64,000 nt of DNA, from NCBI GenBank assembly GCA_002722315.1, contig PBLG01000026.1, positions 1 through 64,000 on the forward strand. The letters run 5' to 3'. The stretch comes from Lysobacterales bacterium. GTDB taxonomy: Bacteria; Pseudomonadota; Gammaproteobacteria; Xanthomonadales; Wenzhouxiangellaceae. A program made the position numbers and the translations under genes. The notes beneath the pieces are model-generated. The model made no database searches. It was not told where the DNA came from and saw nothing but the letters and a program-made list of their open reading frames with translations. This document shows, one piece after another, positions 26,634 through 36,029 of the stretch (position 1 is the stretch's first letter; every line of letters starts with the position of its first letter).

Positions 26634-27803
26634 ATGCTGCGTCGTACGTCGATCATCCTGCTGATCCTGGCTTCGGCAGGAGCCGTCAACCCGGCCAATG
26701 CCGGTTATGCCACAGCCAGAATGATGTTGCCGTCTTCGATGGCCTGGTATCTTGCCGGCTTCGAACTGGGCCCGTGGGAGGCCTACCTGGCGCAGCGGCT
26801 GACGCCGGAAATGGCGTACGTGCAACGGGTCGAGGTGCCTGAAATCAACTGGCTGCGCTTCGATCATGACGTGGTGCTGCCCGATTTCGCCAAGCCGTTG
26901 GTCGGGCGGTCCGAACCGCCACGATTTTCATTCCTGACCTCGGGCATCACGCGTTCGCTGCAGTTCGGCGCTTTGCCCGACGCACAGCAGGACCGCGGCG
27001 GGCCCGGTTTCGAGCGTTCGCTTCTTCTTTCCGGCCTGTCCGGAAAAGTCAACGACTTCAACAGCGTCAGCGTCTCGGCCGTGCTGGCCTCGCAGCAGTT
27101 CAGTCACTCGATGCTGGATCTGGCCCAGTACGACGGCGAGTTCCGCCCGGTCGACTTCTTTGCCGCCAACCGCGAGCTTTCGCAGGGTGCCGGGCTTCAG
27201 CTGGGGTTTGCTTCGGAATTGCTCCCGCGACTGATGATGAATGCGACGTTCCAGTCCCGTATAGACATGGACGATCTGTCCACGGTGCGCGGAGTGCACG
27301 GTCATTCGGCCGATCTGGACATACCCTCGCGCGTTCGAATGGGGCTCGACATGCGCGCCGGCGATCACACGCTTTTCACCGTGGCGGTCTCACAGGTGTT
27401 CTACAGCCAGGTCGGCGCGTTTCCCAGCAGAGCCCTTCCGGCCAGGTTCAACGCCTTGCTGGGTGACAGCAGCAGCCCCAGGTTCGAGTGGAACGACCTG
27501 ACCGTCTACACGGTGGGGATGCGCTGGCAGCACGAGAACGATCTCGAGTTCAAGGTCGATTTTCATACCCGCTCACAGCCGACGCCGACATCGCCGTCGC
27601 TGATGGCCGCACTCGACGACGAGCTGGCCCAGCACAGCGTTCTCGTCGGACTCGGAAAGGGACTCGGCGATCGTGCCAGGATCGATCTGAGCGCGTCGTA
27701 TGCGCCGCCCGAGTTCGCTTTCGGCGGCAACGTGCTCGGCGTCGTCAGCGAGCGTCTCGACCAGGCCGTGGAAGTCGCGGCGCGGCTCAACATCCGGTTC
27801 TGA
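26634..27803 (+). CDS. predicted outer-membrane beta-barrel protein, unknown function
   Basis: This 389-aa protein was not assigned to a named family. It has a signal peptide (residues 1-24, ending ANAG) and many alternating amphipathic strands, and it ends in LNIRF with a terminal Phe, the usual BAM recognition signature. The overall look is that of a FadL/OMPP1-like or other transport barrel, but no diagnostic motif was found. The ATG at 26634 follows GGAAA and gives a clean signal peptide; an upstream TTG at 26598 overlaps the candidate -10 and is not used. It is divergent from thiD. Confidence 0.7.
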   Translation: MLRRTSIILLILASAGAVNPANAGYATARMMLPSSMAWYLAGFELGPWEAYLAQRLTPEMAYVQRVEVPEINWLRFDHDVVLPDFAKPLVGRSEPPRFSFLTSGITRSLQFGALPDAQQDRGGPGFERSLLLSGLSGKVNDFNSVSVSAVLASQQFSHSMLDLAQYDGEFRPVDFFAANRELSQGAGLQLGFASELLPRLMMNATFQSRIDMDDLSTVRGVHGHSADLDIPSRVRMGLDMRAGDHTLFTVAVSQVFYSQVGAFPSRALPARFNALLGDSSSPRFEWNDLTVYTVGMRWQHENDLEFKVDFHTRSQPTPTSPSLMAALDDELAQHSVLVGLGKGLGDRARIDLSASYAPPEFAFGGNVLGVVSERLDQAVEVAARLNIRF

Positions 27804-27894
27804 TCTGACGAAAGTCGCTCCCGGTTTCGTGCACGACAGCCGGACACCCCTGAATTGCGTTAATCTGCTGGCAGTCTCGACCGCGGCCTAGAAG

Positions 27895-28992
27895 ATGGCG
27901 ATGTTCTCGCAAATCAAGGATTGGTACCACCGGAATTTCTCCGATCCGCAGGTCGTGATTCTCGCGCTGTGGCTGCTGTTCGGCGTGGTGGTGATCATGG
28001 CCTTCGGGCGGATGCTGGCCCCGGTATTCGCCAGCATCGTCGTGGCGTATCTTCTGGAAGGTCTGGTGGGGCGACTCGAGCGCCTGGGCATGCCCAGAAT
28101 GCTGGCTGTGAGCGTCGTATTCAGTGCCTTCATGGCCGCATTGATCGTGGTGTTTTTCGGCATCACCCCGATGATCATCCGCCAGGTCATCGATGCGGCG
28201 CGTGAATTCCCGGGCTATATCGGTCAGATTCAGCAGTTTGTGCTTCAACTGCCTGATCGCTATCCGCAGATCGTGGGGGAAGGTCAGGTCAACGACATTC
28301 TCGAAAGCATTCGCAGGTATATCGGCGACCAGAGCAGCAAAGTGGTTTCGCCGTCCGGACTCCCGTCGGGACTGATGTACCTGATCGGACTTGTCGTGTT
28401 CCTGGTGCTGATGCCCATTCTGGTGTTCTTTTTCCTCAAGGACAAGCGTCAGATCCTGGCGTGGTTCGGCCGCTACCTGCCGCGAAATCGAGCACTGACC
28501 ATGCGTGTCTGGAGCGAGGTCGACGCCCAGATCGGCAACTATATCCGGGGCAAAGTGCTGGAGATCCTGATTGTCTGGATCGTGACCTTCACGACATTCT
28601 CGCTGCTTGATCTGCCGTTCGCGATGCTGATATCGATGATCGTCGGATTCTCAGTCCTGATTCCCTATATCGGCGCCGCGATCGTGACGATTCCAGTTGC
28701 AATCGTTGCGTTCATCGAGTTCGGCTTCACGGCCGATTTCGCATGGGTGATGGCGGCCTACGCCATCATCCAGATGCTCGACGGGAATGTGCTGGTCCCG
28801 GTACTCTTCTCCGAAGTGGTGAGCCTGCATCCCGTGGCGATCATCATCGCGGTCCTGGTATTCGGCGGTATCTGGGGATTCTGGGGCGTGTTTTTCGCGA
28901 TTCCGCTGGCCACGCTTGTCAACGCGGTCCTGCGCGCGTGGCCGCGTCAGGAGGCCGAAGCCGACGCTGTGGCGGGCGACGGACAGCCCTGA
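27895..28992 (+). CDS. perM: AI-2E/PerM family membrane transporter
   Basis: The product (365 aa) has about eight membrane helices in the AI-2E transporter (PerM/TqsA) fold. The N-terminal pair is followed by a soluble helical segment (about residues 95-145). The conserved FFLKDKRQILAWFGRYLPR and VLIPYIGAAIVTIPVAIVAF segments follow, and the C-terminal helix reads WGFWGVFFAIPLATLVNAVL. Suggested cargo in relatives ranges from AI-2 to sodium or protons, so no substrate is claimed. It lies eight bases before murL, so co-transcription is likely. Confidence 0.88.
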   Translation: MAMFSQIKDWYHRNFSDPQVVILALWLLFGVVVIMAFGRMLAPVFASIVVAYLLEGLVGRLERLGMPRMLAVSVVFSAFMAALIVVFFGITPMIIRQVIDAAREFPGYIGQIQQFVLQLPDRYPQIVGEGQVNDILESIRRYIGDQSSKVVSPSGLPSGLMYLIGLVVFLVLMPILVFFFLKDKRQILAWFGRYLPRNRALTMRVWSEVDAQIGNYIRGKVLEILIVWIVTFTTFSLLDLPFAMLISMIVGFSVLIPYIGAAIVTIPVAIVAFIEFGFTADFAWVMAAYAIIQMLDGNVLVPVLFSEVVSLHPVAIIIAVLVFGGIWGFWGVFFAIPLATLVNAVLRAWPRQEAEADAVAGDGQP

Positions 28993-29000
28993 TCCGCAGC

Positions 29001-30323
29001 ATGCAGCCTTCCGAAATCGAGGGTCTCGAATTCACCGGCCGCGAATTCGATCCGGATTCCGGTGAACTCCGGCTGCGCTGGCGGCTGTTCGGCAACGGTC
29101 AGGATATGTTGCTGGAAGAACGCTTCGGTTTCGGCCGCGCAACGCCGCATGTTTCGCCGGATCACCCTTCCTTTCAGGCTGCCCTGGACCTGTTGCACTG
29201 GATTGCCGGCGTCAGTTACTGGAAGGTCGCCTGCCGGGGCGATGTTCTTTTCCCGGCCGGCGTGCCGGACGCCTTTCAGGCCGATGCGCTGGCGCAGATC
29301 TACCGGCACGGCCTGGCCGAGATGGCCTGGGTCAACCGACTGCAAGGCCGCTACTGGCCCGATTTCGACGCCGGCGACCGCTGTGCTTCCGCCGATGCCC
29401 CGACGCTCGGGCTGGGGGGGCGCGCGCTGGTGCCCATGGGCGGCGGCAAGGACTCGCTGGTCGCGCTGGAGCGGGTACGCGCCCGCGGCATCGAGACCGA
29501 AACCGTACAGGTGGGATCGGCGCCGCTGATCGGGCGCGTGGCCGAGCGCGCCGGCACGCGGCATCGTGTCATCCGGCGCCAGCTCGCCCCGGAACTGGCT
29601 TCATTGAATGCCGCCGGCGCACTCAACGGGCACGTCCCGATCACGGCGATCAACGCCGCCACCCTGGTGATTGCCGCCCTGATATGGAACTTCGACGCGG
29701 TGGTTTTCGCCAACGAGCGATCGGCCGATGCGCCGACGCTGACGACTCCGGACGGCCGGCCGGTCAATCACCAGTTCGCCAAGAGCCATGCGTTTGAACA
29801 ATTACTGGGCGATTGGATAGCGCGGTACATTGCCGACGACCTGGCGGTGTTCTCCCTGCTGCGGCGCGACAGCGAGCTGGCCATCTGCCGCGAGTTCGCG
29901 GAGCTGACCGCCTATCACGACGTGTTTTCCAGCTGCAATCGCAACTTCCATCTCGATGGCCCGCGCACCGCGCGGTGGTGCGGCCAATGCCCGAAATGCC
30001 GGTTTGTTTTCCTGGGCCTGGCGCCGTTCATGGACGTGCAGCGCCTGGAGGCCATCTTCGGTCGCGACCTTCTGGCCGAACCCGGACAGGCCGACGCGTT
30101 TGCCGAGCTGCTGGAACTGGCGGGTCCGCGCCCTTTCGAGTGCGTGGGCGAGGCAGGGGAGGCGCGCGCCGCGCTCGGCGCGCTTGCCGCCGACCCGCGC
30201 TGGTGCGATCACGCGGTGGTGCGTGAGTTGATGCAGCGGGTTCGCGGAATTCGATTGCCGGATCTCGCTTCGATAGTCCGCCCCGCTGGTCCCGACTGCA
30301 TTCCTGGTCGCTTCAGAAGATGA
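29001..30323 (+). CDS. murL: UDP-MurNAc-L-Ala-L-Glu epimerase MurL
   Basis: The product (440 aa) resembles MurL, first described in Xanthomonas oryzae. MurL uses ATP to adenylate and epimerise the terminal L-Glu of UDP-MurNAc-L-Ala-L-Glu to D-Glu. A PP-loop-like ATP-binding motif VPMGGGKDSLVALE lies at about residues 144-157. A cysteine cluster WCGQCPKCRFVFL lies at about 325-337. The start ATG is nine bases after the perM stop, and the stop overlaps murD2 as ATGA. The adjacent MurD2 supports the assignment, because the two act in series and replace MurI plus MurD. Family recognition is by memory of motifs and context. Confidence 0.85.
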   Translation: MQPSEIEGLEFTGREFDPDSGELRLRWRLFGNGQDMLLEERFGFGRATPHVSPDHPSFQAALDLLHWIAGVSYWKVACRGDVLFPAGVPDAFQADALAQIYRHGLAEMAWVNRLQGRYWPDFDAGDRCASADAPTLGLGGRALVPMGGGKDSLVALERVRARGIETETVQVGSAPLIGRVAERAGTRHRVIRRQLAPELASLNAAGALNGHVPITAINAATLVIAALIWNFDAVVFANERSADAPTLTTPDGRPVNHQFAKSHAFEQLLGDWIARYIADDLAVFSLLRRDSELAICREFAELTAYHDVFSSCNRNFHLDGPRTARWCGQCPKCRFVFLGLAPFMDVQRLEAIFGRDLLAEPGQADAFAELLELAGPRPFECVGEAGEARAALGALAADPRWCDHAVVRELMQRVRGIRLPDLASIVRPAGPDCIPGRFRR

Positions 30324-31651
30324 ATTTCGAGACCCTGAAGAGCGGCCGAACGCTCGTGCTGGGCTTCGGGCGCGAGGGTCGGGCGCTGGAGCGAGCGGTT
30401 GTCCGGCGGGCGCCCGATGCACGTATCGAGGTGCTGTGCGACCGAGCGCCCGATGTCGAACCGCACGACTGGCCCTTGCGCATCGGTACGCCGGATTCGA
30501 TTTCCGTCGCACCCGATCGGGTCCTGCGTTCGCCCGGCGTGCCGGTCGATCTGCCGGCGCTGGTCCGCTGGCGCGCGGCCGGAACGCCGGTGACCTGCAT
30601 CTCATCGCTATGGTTCGCCGAACGCCCCGACGCCCGGGTGGTCGCCGTGACCGGCAGCAAGGGAAAAAGCACCACGGCGGCGCTGATTGCGCACCTGCTT
30701 GCGGCGGACGGAAAGTCCGTCGCGCTGGGCGGCAATATAGGCGTGCCGATGCTGGACCTGCTCGAGGACGGTTCCGACTGGTTCGTCGTCGAGCTTTCGA
30801 GTTACCAGCTCGCCGATCTGCACGGGCATGCCAGTACGGCGGTCATCACGCGCCTGTTTCCGGAGCACCAGGACTGGCACGGCGGCGTGGCGAACTATTA
30901 CGCCGCCAAACTGCGTGTTGCGGATCTGCTCGACGGCGGGCCACTATGGATCAACGGCGCCGATCCGGTGTTGGCGGAAGCGGTCTCGGGCCTGGCCAAC
31001 GTTCGCCCGGTCAACGTCGAAGGCGGCATCCGGGCCGAGGCCGACGGCATCCGATGCCGGGGGAGACGATTGCTGACGGCCGCCGACAGTCCGCTGGTCG
31101 GGCGTCACAACCTGGACAATCTCGCGCTGGCCCTGGCGGTGGTCGAATCCATCGACGGACAACTGGAACCGGTCGCCGGAAGGCTGGCTTCGTTCCGGCC
31201 CCTGCCGCACCGGCTCGAACCCGTTCCCGGTCCCGCCGGTACGCTGTGGGTGAACGACTCGATCGCGACCACCCCGTACGCGACGCTTGCAGCGCTGCAG
31301 GCCAGTCCGCCGAACCCGGTGCTGATCGTCGGGGGGCTGGAGCGCGGCGCCGATTGGCAAATGGTCGCGGCGTTCTGTCGGGCAAACCCGCTGTCCGGGC
31401 TGGTCGGGCTTCCCGACAACGGGCCGGCCATCTGCAGGCTTGTGGTCGAGGCCGGCGGCGTCGAGGTCGGGCGCGTATCGACCGCCGAAAACATGGTCGA
31501 GGCCGTGGCGGCTGCCCGGTCGCTGAGCACGCCGGGCGGCGCGATCCTGCTTTCCCCCGGTGCTCCGAGTTTTCCTCGGTTCAGGGATTTCGAGCAGCGC
31601 GGCAATGCGTTCCGGGAGGCGGTCGGGATGCTGGCGGAGTCGAATCCATGA
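30320..31651 (+). CDS. murD2: UDP-MurNAc-L-Ala--L-glutamate ligase MurD2
   Basis: The product (443 aa) is a Mur ligase of the MurD type. The ATP-binding motif is VTGSKGKSTTAAL (about residues 110-122), with ELSSYQLADL and the EHQDWHGG segment that bind substrate and Mg. The C-terminal domain carries LLSPGAPSFPRFRDFEQRG. Classical MurD adds D-Glu; the version next to MurL is expected to add L-Glu, which MurL then inverts. The ATG overlaps the murL stop. A canonical murD or the mur-fts cluster is not in this window, so whether both forms coexist cannot be judged here. Confidence 0.86.
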   Translation: MNFETLKSGRTLVLGFGREGRALERAVVRRAPDARIEVLCDRAPDVEPHDWPLRIGTPDSISVAPDRVLRSPGVPVDLPALVRWRAAGTPVTCISSLWFAERPDARVVAVTGSKGKSTTAALIAHLLAADGKSVALGGNIGVPMLDLLEDGSDWFVVELSSYQLADLHGHASTAVITRLFPEHQDWHGGVANYYAAKLRVADLLDGGPLWINGADPVLAEAVSGLANVRPVNVEGGIRAEADGIRCRGRRLLTAADSPLVGRHNLDNLALALAVVESIDGQLEPVAGRLASFRPLPHRLEPVPGPAGTLWVNDSIATTPYATLAALQASPPNPVLIVGGLERGADWQMVAAFCRANPLSGLVGLPDNGPAICRLVVEAGGVEVGRVSTAENMVEAVAAARSLSTPGGAILLSPGAPSFPRFRDFEQRGNAFREAVGMLAESNP

Positions 31652-31762
31652 GGCGACGGCGAGACGCCGTGTCGGAAGCCCGGTCTTGCCGATCACGCTG
31701 AACGCTGCGTGACGAAAGTCTGCGGATAGCCGATCCCGATGGGTCGGCGCTACGGCTCGGCG

Positions 31763-32761
31763 CTAAAGCGACCGGTCCACCGCGAAGCGCGCCAGAAGCT
31801 CCAGCGAATCGCGTTCGGCCGACGGCGGCAGCGGCGCCAGCGCCCGGCAGGCGGGTTCCGAGAACGCCGTGGCGCGTTCCAGCGCGTCGTCCAGCGCGCC
31901 GGTCTTCATCAACACCTCTCGGACGCGGTCCAGCTCATCGGTGCCGCCAGCATGAATCGTTTCGATCAGAAAATCGCGATCGGCCTTCTCGGCAGCCTTG
32001 AGCGCAAGAATCAGCGGCAGCGTGACCTTGCCTTCGGCGAGATCGTCGCCGAGATTCTTGCCCAGCGCATCGTCCTTGCCCGAATAATCCAGCCAGTCAT
32101 CGGTGATCTGGAATGCCTGACCCAGGGCGAAGCCGAAGTCGGCCAGGGACTGCTCGACCTCGCGGGGACTTTCGGAAATCACCGCGCCCAGCCGCGCGGC
32201 GGCGGCAAACAGGCAGGCGGTCTTGTCGCCGATGACCTTCAGGTATCCGGACTCGTCGAGTTCGATGTCGCCAAGCTGCATCAACTGCAATACTTCGCCG
32301 GCGGCGATCGTATTGGTGGTGTCGGCCAGTATCGACATGATCGAGTTCGATTCGAGTTCGACCATCAGCTGAAAGCTGCGCGAATAAAGAAAGTCACCGA
32401 CCAGCACCGACGCCGCGTTGCCCCACACCTGGTGCGCGGTCCGCTGCCCGCGCCGTCGCTCCGAGCCGTCGACGACGTCGTCGTGCAGCAGCGTGGCGGT
32501 ATGGATGAACTCGATGACCGCCGCGAGCTGCGTATGCGCCATGCCGCCGTAACCGCAGGCGCGGGCCGAAAGCAGGTGAACGAGGGGACGCAATCGCTTG
32601 CCGCCGGCGTTGATGATGTATTCGCCGATCTGGTTGACGAGCAGCACATCGGATCGCAGCCGCTTCCGGATCAGCGCGTCCATCGCCTGGCGGTCGCCGG
32701 CGGTAAGGCCCATGATCTCGGCTAGCGAGGTCGGGGACGTAATCGAACTGACGTGGTTCAT
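31763..32761 (-). CDS. ispB: octaprenyl diphosphate synthase
   Basis: The product (332 aa) is a trans-isoprenyl diphosphate synthase that makes the ubiquinone side chain. The two aspartate-rich Mg sites are LLHDDVVD (first) and ITDDWLDY (second), and the GGKRLRPLV segment near residue 54 binds IPP. The first site is DDxxD-like and the length is typical for a long-chain synthase. It is not next to rplU-rpmA as in E. coli. The perfect TATAAT on its strand lies only eight bases before the ATG and no ribosome site is visible, so the mRNA may be leaderless. Confidence 0.92.
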   Translation of the reverse strand: MNHVSSITSPTSLAEIMGLTAGDRQAMDALIRKRLRSDVLLVNQIGEYIINAGGKRLRPLVHLLSARACGYGGMAHTQLAAVIEFIHTATLLHDDVVDGSERRRGQRTAHQVWGNAASVLVGDFLYSRSFQLMVELESNSIMSILADTTNTIAAGEVLQLMQLGDIELDESGYLKVIGDKTACLFAAAARLGAVISESPREVEQSLADFGFALGQAFQITDDWLDYSGKDDALGKNLGDDLAEGKVTLPLILALKAAEKADRDFLIETIHAGGTDELDRVREVLMKTGALDDALERATAFSEPACRALAPLPPSAERDSLELLARFAVDRSL

Positions 32762-32769
32762 AACCCGTG

Positions 32770-32775
32770 ATTATA
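32770..32775 (-). promoter_or_regulatory. TATAAT -10 immediately before ispB (possible leaderless mRNA)
   Basis: On the minus strand TATAAT is separated from the ispB ATG by eight bases. A transcript starting six to eight bases downstream would begin at or next to the start codon. The -35 region is poor. Confidence 0.5.
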
Positions 32776-32967
32776 CGTTTCACGGACCGATGAGGTGCTG
32801 CCGATTGCTGTTGCCGGGCACGCCGGCGATTCTCCCCCCGGTCGGGTTCGGGCGACCGGCACGATACCGCCGGCCGACCGGGTCCGGGCAGAGGCCAGTC
32901 GGGCCTGCCGCGGGTCGCCGAGGGCGCCGGTGCGGGGGGCGACAGGGGCTGAGCGACCGGTTCCTTG

Positions 32968-32976
32968 TGCTAGACT
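32968..32976 (+). promoter_or_regulatory. extended -10 promoter for ssb
   Basis: TGCTAGACT contains TGn followed by TAGACT, a good extended -10 about 35 bp before the ssb ATG. No clear -35 was found. Confidence 0.4.
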
Positions 32977-33010
32977 TTCAGGCTTCAATTCATACTTGTG
33001 AGCAAGCGAA

Positions 33011-33469
33011 ATGGCGCGCGGAATCAACAAGGTCATCCTGATCGGAAACCTGGGGGCGGACCCCGAAGTTCGCTACACGCCGGCGAATACGGCCGTCTGC
33101 AATATCAGCGTTGCGACCACCGACCAGTGGCGCGACAAGCAGACCGGAGAGCAACAGGAAAAGACTGAATGGCACCGGGTGGTGATGTTCAATCGGCTCG
33201 GCGAGATCGCCGGCGAGTACCTCAAGAAGGGCAGCAAGGTCTATATCGAAGGCCGGCTGCAGACGCGCAAGTGGCAGGGCCAGGACGGCCAGGACCGCTA
33301 CACCACCGAAATCGTCGCCAACGAGATGCAGATGCTCGATGGCCGAAGCGGCAGCGGCAGCGCGCCGATGGACGATGCCGGGTATGGCGGCCGACAGGCC
33401 CAGCCCCAGCAGTCCCGGCAGCCGGCGCCCCCGGCCGACGACGACCTGGCCGACGATATTCCGTTCTGA
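33011..33469 (+). CDS. ssb: single-stranded DNA-binding protein
   Basis: SSB (152 aa) binds and protects ssDNA and recruits repair and replication proteins. The OB-fold starts [23 protein letters not shown], and the [19 protein letters not shown] and [13 protein letters not shown] segments follow. A Gly/Gln/Pro-rich linker leads to the acidic tip [10 protein letters not shown] that partners recognise. The length is slightly shorter than in E. coli. The gene stands before the rfb cluster with only a 31-bp gap, so read-through into rfbB is possible. Confidence 0.97.
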   Translation: MARGINKVILIGNLGADPEVRYTPANTAVCNISVATTDQWRDKQTGEQQEKTEWHRVVMFNRLGEIAGEYLKKGSKVYIEGRLQTRKWQGQDGQDRYTTEIVANEMQMLDGRSGSGSAPMDDAGYGGRQAQPQQSRQPAPPADDDLADDIPF

Positions 33470-33500
33470 TCCGGTCGATCGCGAGTTTCGGAAAGCATTC

Positions 33501-34550
33501 ATGACCAAGCTTCTGGTTACAGGCGGCGCCGGCTTCATCGGCGCCAATTTCATTCATCACGTCCTGGAAGCGACGACTGCCTCGGTCGTCAATCTCGACC
33601 TGTTGACCTACGCGGGCAACCCCGAATCGCTCTCCGGCGTCGATCCCGGCCGCCACTCGCTGGTACAGGGCGATATCGCCGATACCCGGCTGGTTCGCGA
33701 GCTTCTCGAAGAGCACCAGCCCGACGCGATCGTTCATTTTGCCGCCGAAAGTCACGTGGACCGTTCCATCGACAACCCGTCGGCGTTCATCGAGACCAAC
33801 GTGCTGGGCACCCAGGCGCTGCTGGACGCATCGCTGGATTACTGGAAGGGTGGCCGTTCCGATTTCCGGTTCCTGCACGTTTCGACCGACGAGGTCTATG
33901 GCGACCTCGAGCCGGATGAGCCGGCATTCCGCGAGACGAACGCCTACAAGCCCAGTTCACCCTACGCGGCCAGCAAGGCGGCGGCCGATCACCTGGTTCG
34001 CGCATGGCACCGCACCTGGGGCCTGCCGGCGGTGATCACGAACTGTTCCAACAATTACGGCCCGAGGCAGTTTCCCGAAAAGCTCATTCCGCTGATGCTG
34101 ATCAATGCGCTGGAGGGCCGCGAACTGCCGGTCTACGGCGACGGCCAGCAGCGGCGAGACTGGCTGTTCGTCACCGACCACTGCCGCGCGCTGATGCGCG
34201 TGCTCGAAGACGGTGCGCCGGGCCGCACCTACAACGTCGGCGGCAACGCCGAGAGAACCAACCTGGAAATCGTCCATACGCTTTGCGACCTGCTCGATCA
34301 GCAGGTGCCGGGACAGCGGCCGCGACGGGAGCTGATTCGCCACGTGACGGATCGTCCCGGGCATGATCGGCGCTACGCCATCGACGCCTCGCGCATTGGA
34401 GATGAACTCGGCTGGGCGCCGCAAACGGAGCTGCAGTCGGGCCTGGCGGCAACCGTGGCCTGGTATCTCGACAACCGCGACTGGTGGCAGCGGATACAGG
34501 ACGGCTCCTACCGCGGCCAGAGACTCGGCACGCGCGGAGACTCGCGGTGA
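33501..34550 (+). CDS. rfbB: dTDP-glucose 4,6-dehydratase
   Basis: RfbB/RmlB (349 aa) converts dTDP-glucose to dTDP-4-keto-6-deoxyglucose, step two of dTDP-L-rhamnose synthesis for LPS or other glycans. The NAD-binding motif is TGGAGFIG (residues 7-14), the active-site triad region STDEVYGD is intact, and SPYAASKAAADHLV carries the YxxxK pair. The ATG at 33501 gives the standard N-terminus. It begins the rfbB-rfbC-rfbD-manC series; the first-step gene rfbA is not in the cluster. Confidence 0.95.
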   Translation: MTKLLVTGGAGFIGANFIHHVLEATTASVVNLDLLTYAGNPESLSGVDPGRHSLVQGDIADTRLVRELLEEHQPDAIVHFAAESHVDRSIDNPSAFIETNVLGTQALLDASLDYWKGGRSDFRFLHVSTDEVYGDLEPDEPAFRETNAYKPSSPYAASKAAADHLVRAWHRTWGLPAVITNCSNNYGPRQFPEKLIPLMLINALEGRELPVYGDGQQRRDWLFVTDHCRALMRVLEDGAPGRTYNVGGNAERTNLEIVHTLCDLLDQQVPGQRPRRELIRHVTDRPGHDRRYAIDASRIGDELGWAPQTELQSGLAATVAWYLDNRDWWQRIQDGSYRGQRLGTRGDSR

Positions 34551-34587
34551 AAGCGGCGCTCGGCCGGGCCTGAGCGGAGGCGAGCGC

Positions 34588-35148
34588 ATGGATATTCGCG
34601 ATACCGATCTTCCCGGCGTGAAGCTGATCCGGCCCGATGTTTTCGGCGACGAGCGCGGGTGGTTTCTCGAAAACTGGCGAGACGAACGGTTTGCCGAGGC
34701 CGGCATCGACGTTTCGTTTTCCCAGGTCAACACCAGCCACAGCCGATTCGGCGTCCTGCGGGGCCTGCACTACCAGTGGCCCGAGCCGCAGGGAAAGCTG
34801 GTCTGGGTCACGTCCGGGCGGGTGTTCGACGTGGCCGTCGACATTCGTACCGACTCGCCCGGATTCGGGCGCTGGACGGCGGTCGAACTGAGCGACGATA
34901 ATCACCACCAGCTCTGGATTCCCGAAGGCTTCGCCCACGGATTCCAGGTACTGTCGGAGCAGGCGACTTTTTCGTACCTGTGCACGCGCCCGTATCGGCC
35001 GGAATGTGATGCGAGCGTGGCCTGGGACGACGAGACGATAGGTGTAGAGTGGCCGCATCGCCCGTCTTCGCTTTCGGCCAAGGATGCAGCGGCCCCCGGA
35101 CTTGAACAGATAGCCAAGGAGCGTTTACCCAAATGCGAATCCTGTTGA
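34588..35148 (+). CDS. rfbC: dTDP-4-dehydrorhamnose 3,5-epimerase
   Basis: RfbC/RmlC (186 aa) epimerises C3 and C5 of dTDP-4-keto-6-deoxyglucose. The cupin-fold enzyme shows DERGWFLENWRDERF, the catalytic His motif GVLRGLHYQ, and the WIPEGFAHGFQVLSE segment. The ATG at 34588 follows GGAGG and gives the usual start. The C-terminus overlaps rfbD by 16 bases, so the two are probably translated together. Confidence 0.95.
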   Translation: MDIRDTDLPGVKLIRPDVFGDERGWFLENWRDERFAEAGIDVSFSQVNTSHSRFGVLRGLHYQWPEPQGKLVWVTSGRVFDVAVDIRTDSPGFGRWTAVELSDDNHHQLWIPEGFAHGFQVLSEQATFSYLCTRPYRPECDASVAWDDETIGVEWPHRPSSLSAKDAAAPGLEQIAKERLPKCESC

Positions 35149-36029
35149 CCGGATGCGGGGGCCAGCTGGGCCGCCATCTCGCGCCCAGGCTTGCCCGGCT
35201 GGGTGAAGTCATCGCGACAGATCGCGAAGGCGGGGATTTTCAGTGCGATCTTTCCGACCGGCGGCTTCTCGACAAGACGCTTCACCGGGTCAAACCCGAT
35301 GTCGTGGTCAATCCCGCCGCCTGGACCGCGGTCGATCGGGCCGAGGACGAGCCGGAACTCGCGGCCAGGATGAACCGTGCGATGCCCGGGTGGATCGCGG
35401 CCTGGTGTGCGCAAAACGACGCGTTGATGCTTCATTTTTCCACCGATTACGTGTTTTCAGGCCCCAACGACAGGCCGTGGAGCGAGCGCGACGAGCCGTC
35501 GCCGGGCAACGTTTACGGCCGGACGAAACTCGACAGCGAGCGCGCGATCGCCGCCAGCGGCGCGCATTCGGTCATCGTGCGCACGGCCTGGCTGTACAGC
35601 CATTTTCCGGGCAACTTTCTTTCCGCCATCCTGACGCGCGCCGGCCAGGGGCAGCCGCTGAAGATCGTTTCCGATCAGTTCGGTTCGCCGACCTGGGCCG
35701 GGCACCTGGCCGATGCGACCACCGCGTTGCTCGAACGCCGGGACCGGCTGCCCGATCGCTGCAGTCTTTTCCACGTCGCCGGCAAGGGCTGCATGTCCTG
35801 GCATGAATTCGGCCAGCTTGCGGTCGAGCGCGCGGTCGAAATCGGGGCGCTGGACAAGGCCGTGCCGGTCTCGCCCATCGAGAGCGCCAACTGGCCCCAG
35901 AAGGCCAAGCGCCCGGTCTGGTCGGTGCTCGACTGCAGCCGCTACGAGGAGTTCACGGGCCTCGAACTGCCCTCGGTGGAGCGCGGACTCGACGAATGCC
36001 TGGCCTTCTGGAAGGAATCGATATGCTGA
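35133..36029 (+). CDS. rfbD: dTDP-4-dehydrorhamnose reductase
   Basis: RfbD/RmlD (298 aa) performs the final NADPH-dependent reduction to dTDP-L-rhamnose. The nucleotide-binding motif LLTGCGGQLGRHL is at residues 4-16, with NPAAWTAVDRAE, FSTDYVFSG and the YGRTKLDSE catalytic YxxxK. Length and motifs are normal. It overlaps rfbC upstream and manC downstream. In related bacteria the product feeds O-antigen or capsule synthesis; no glycosyltransferase genes lie in this window. Confidence 0.95.
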   Translation: MRILLTGCGGQLGRHLAPRLARLGEVIATDREGGDFQCDLSDRRLLDKTLHRVKPDVVVNPAAWTAVDRAEDEPELAARMNRAMPGWIAAWCAQNDALMLHFSTDYVFSGPNDRPWSERDEPSPGNVYGRTKLDSERAIAASGAHSVIVRTAWLYSHFPGNFLSAILTRAGQGQPLKIVSDQFGSPTWAGHLADATTALLERRDRLPDRCSLFHVAGKGCMSWHEFGQLAVERAVEIGALDKAVPVSPIESANWPQKAKRPVWSVLDCSRYEEFTGLELPSVERGLDECLAFWKESIC

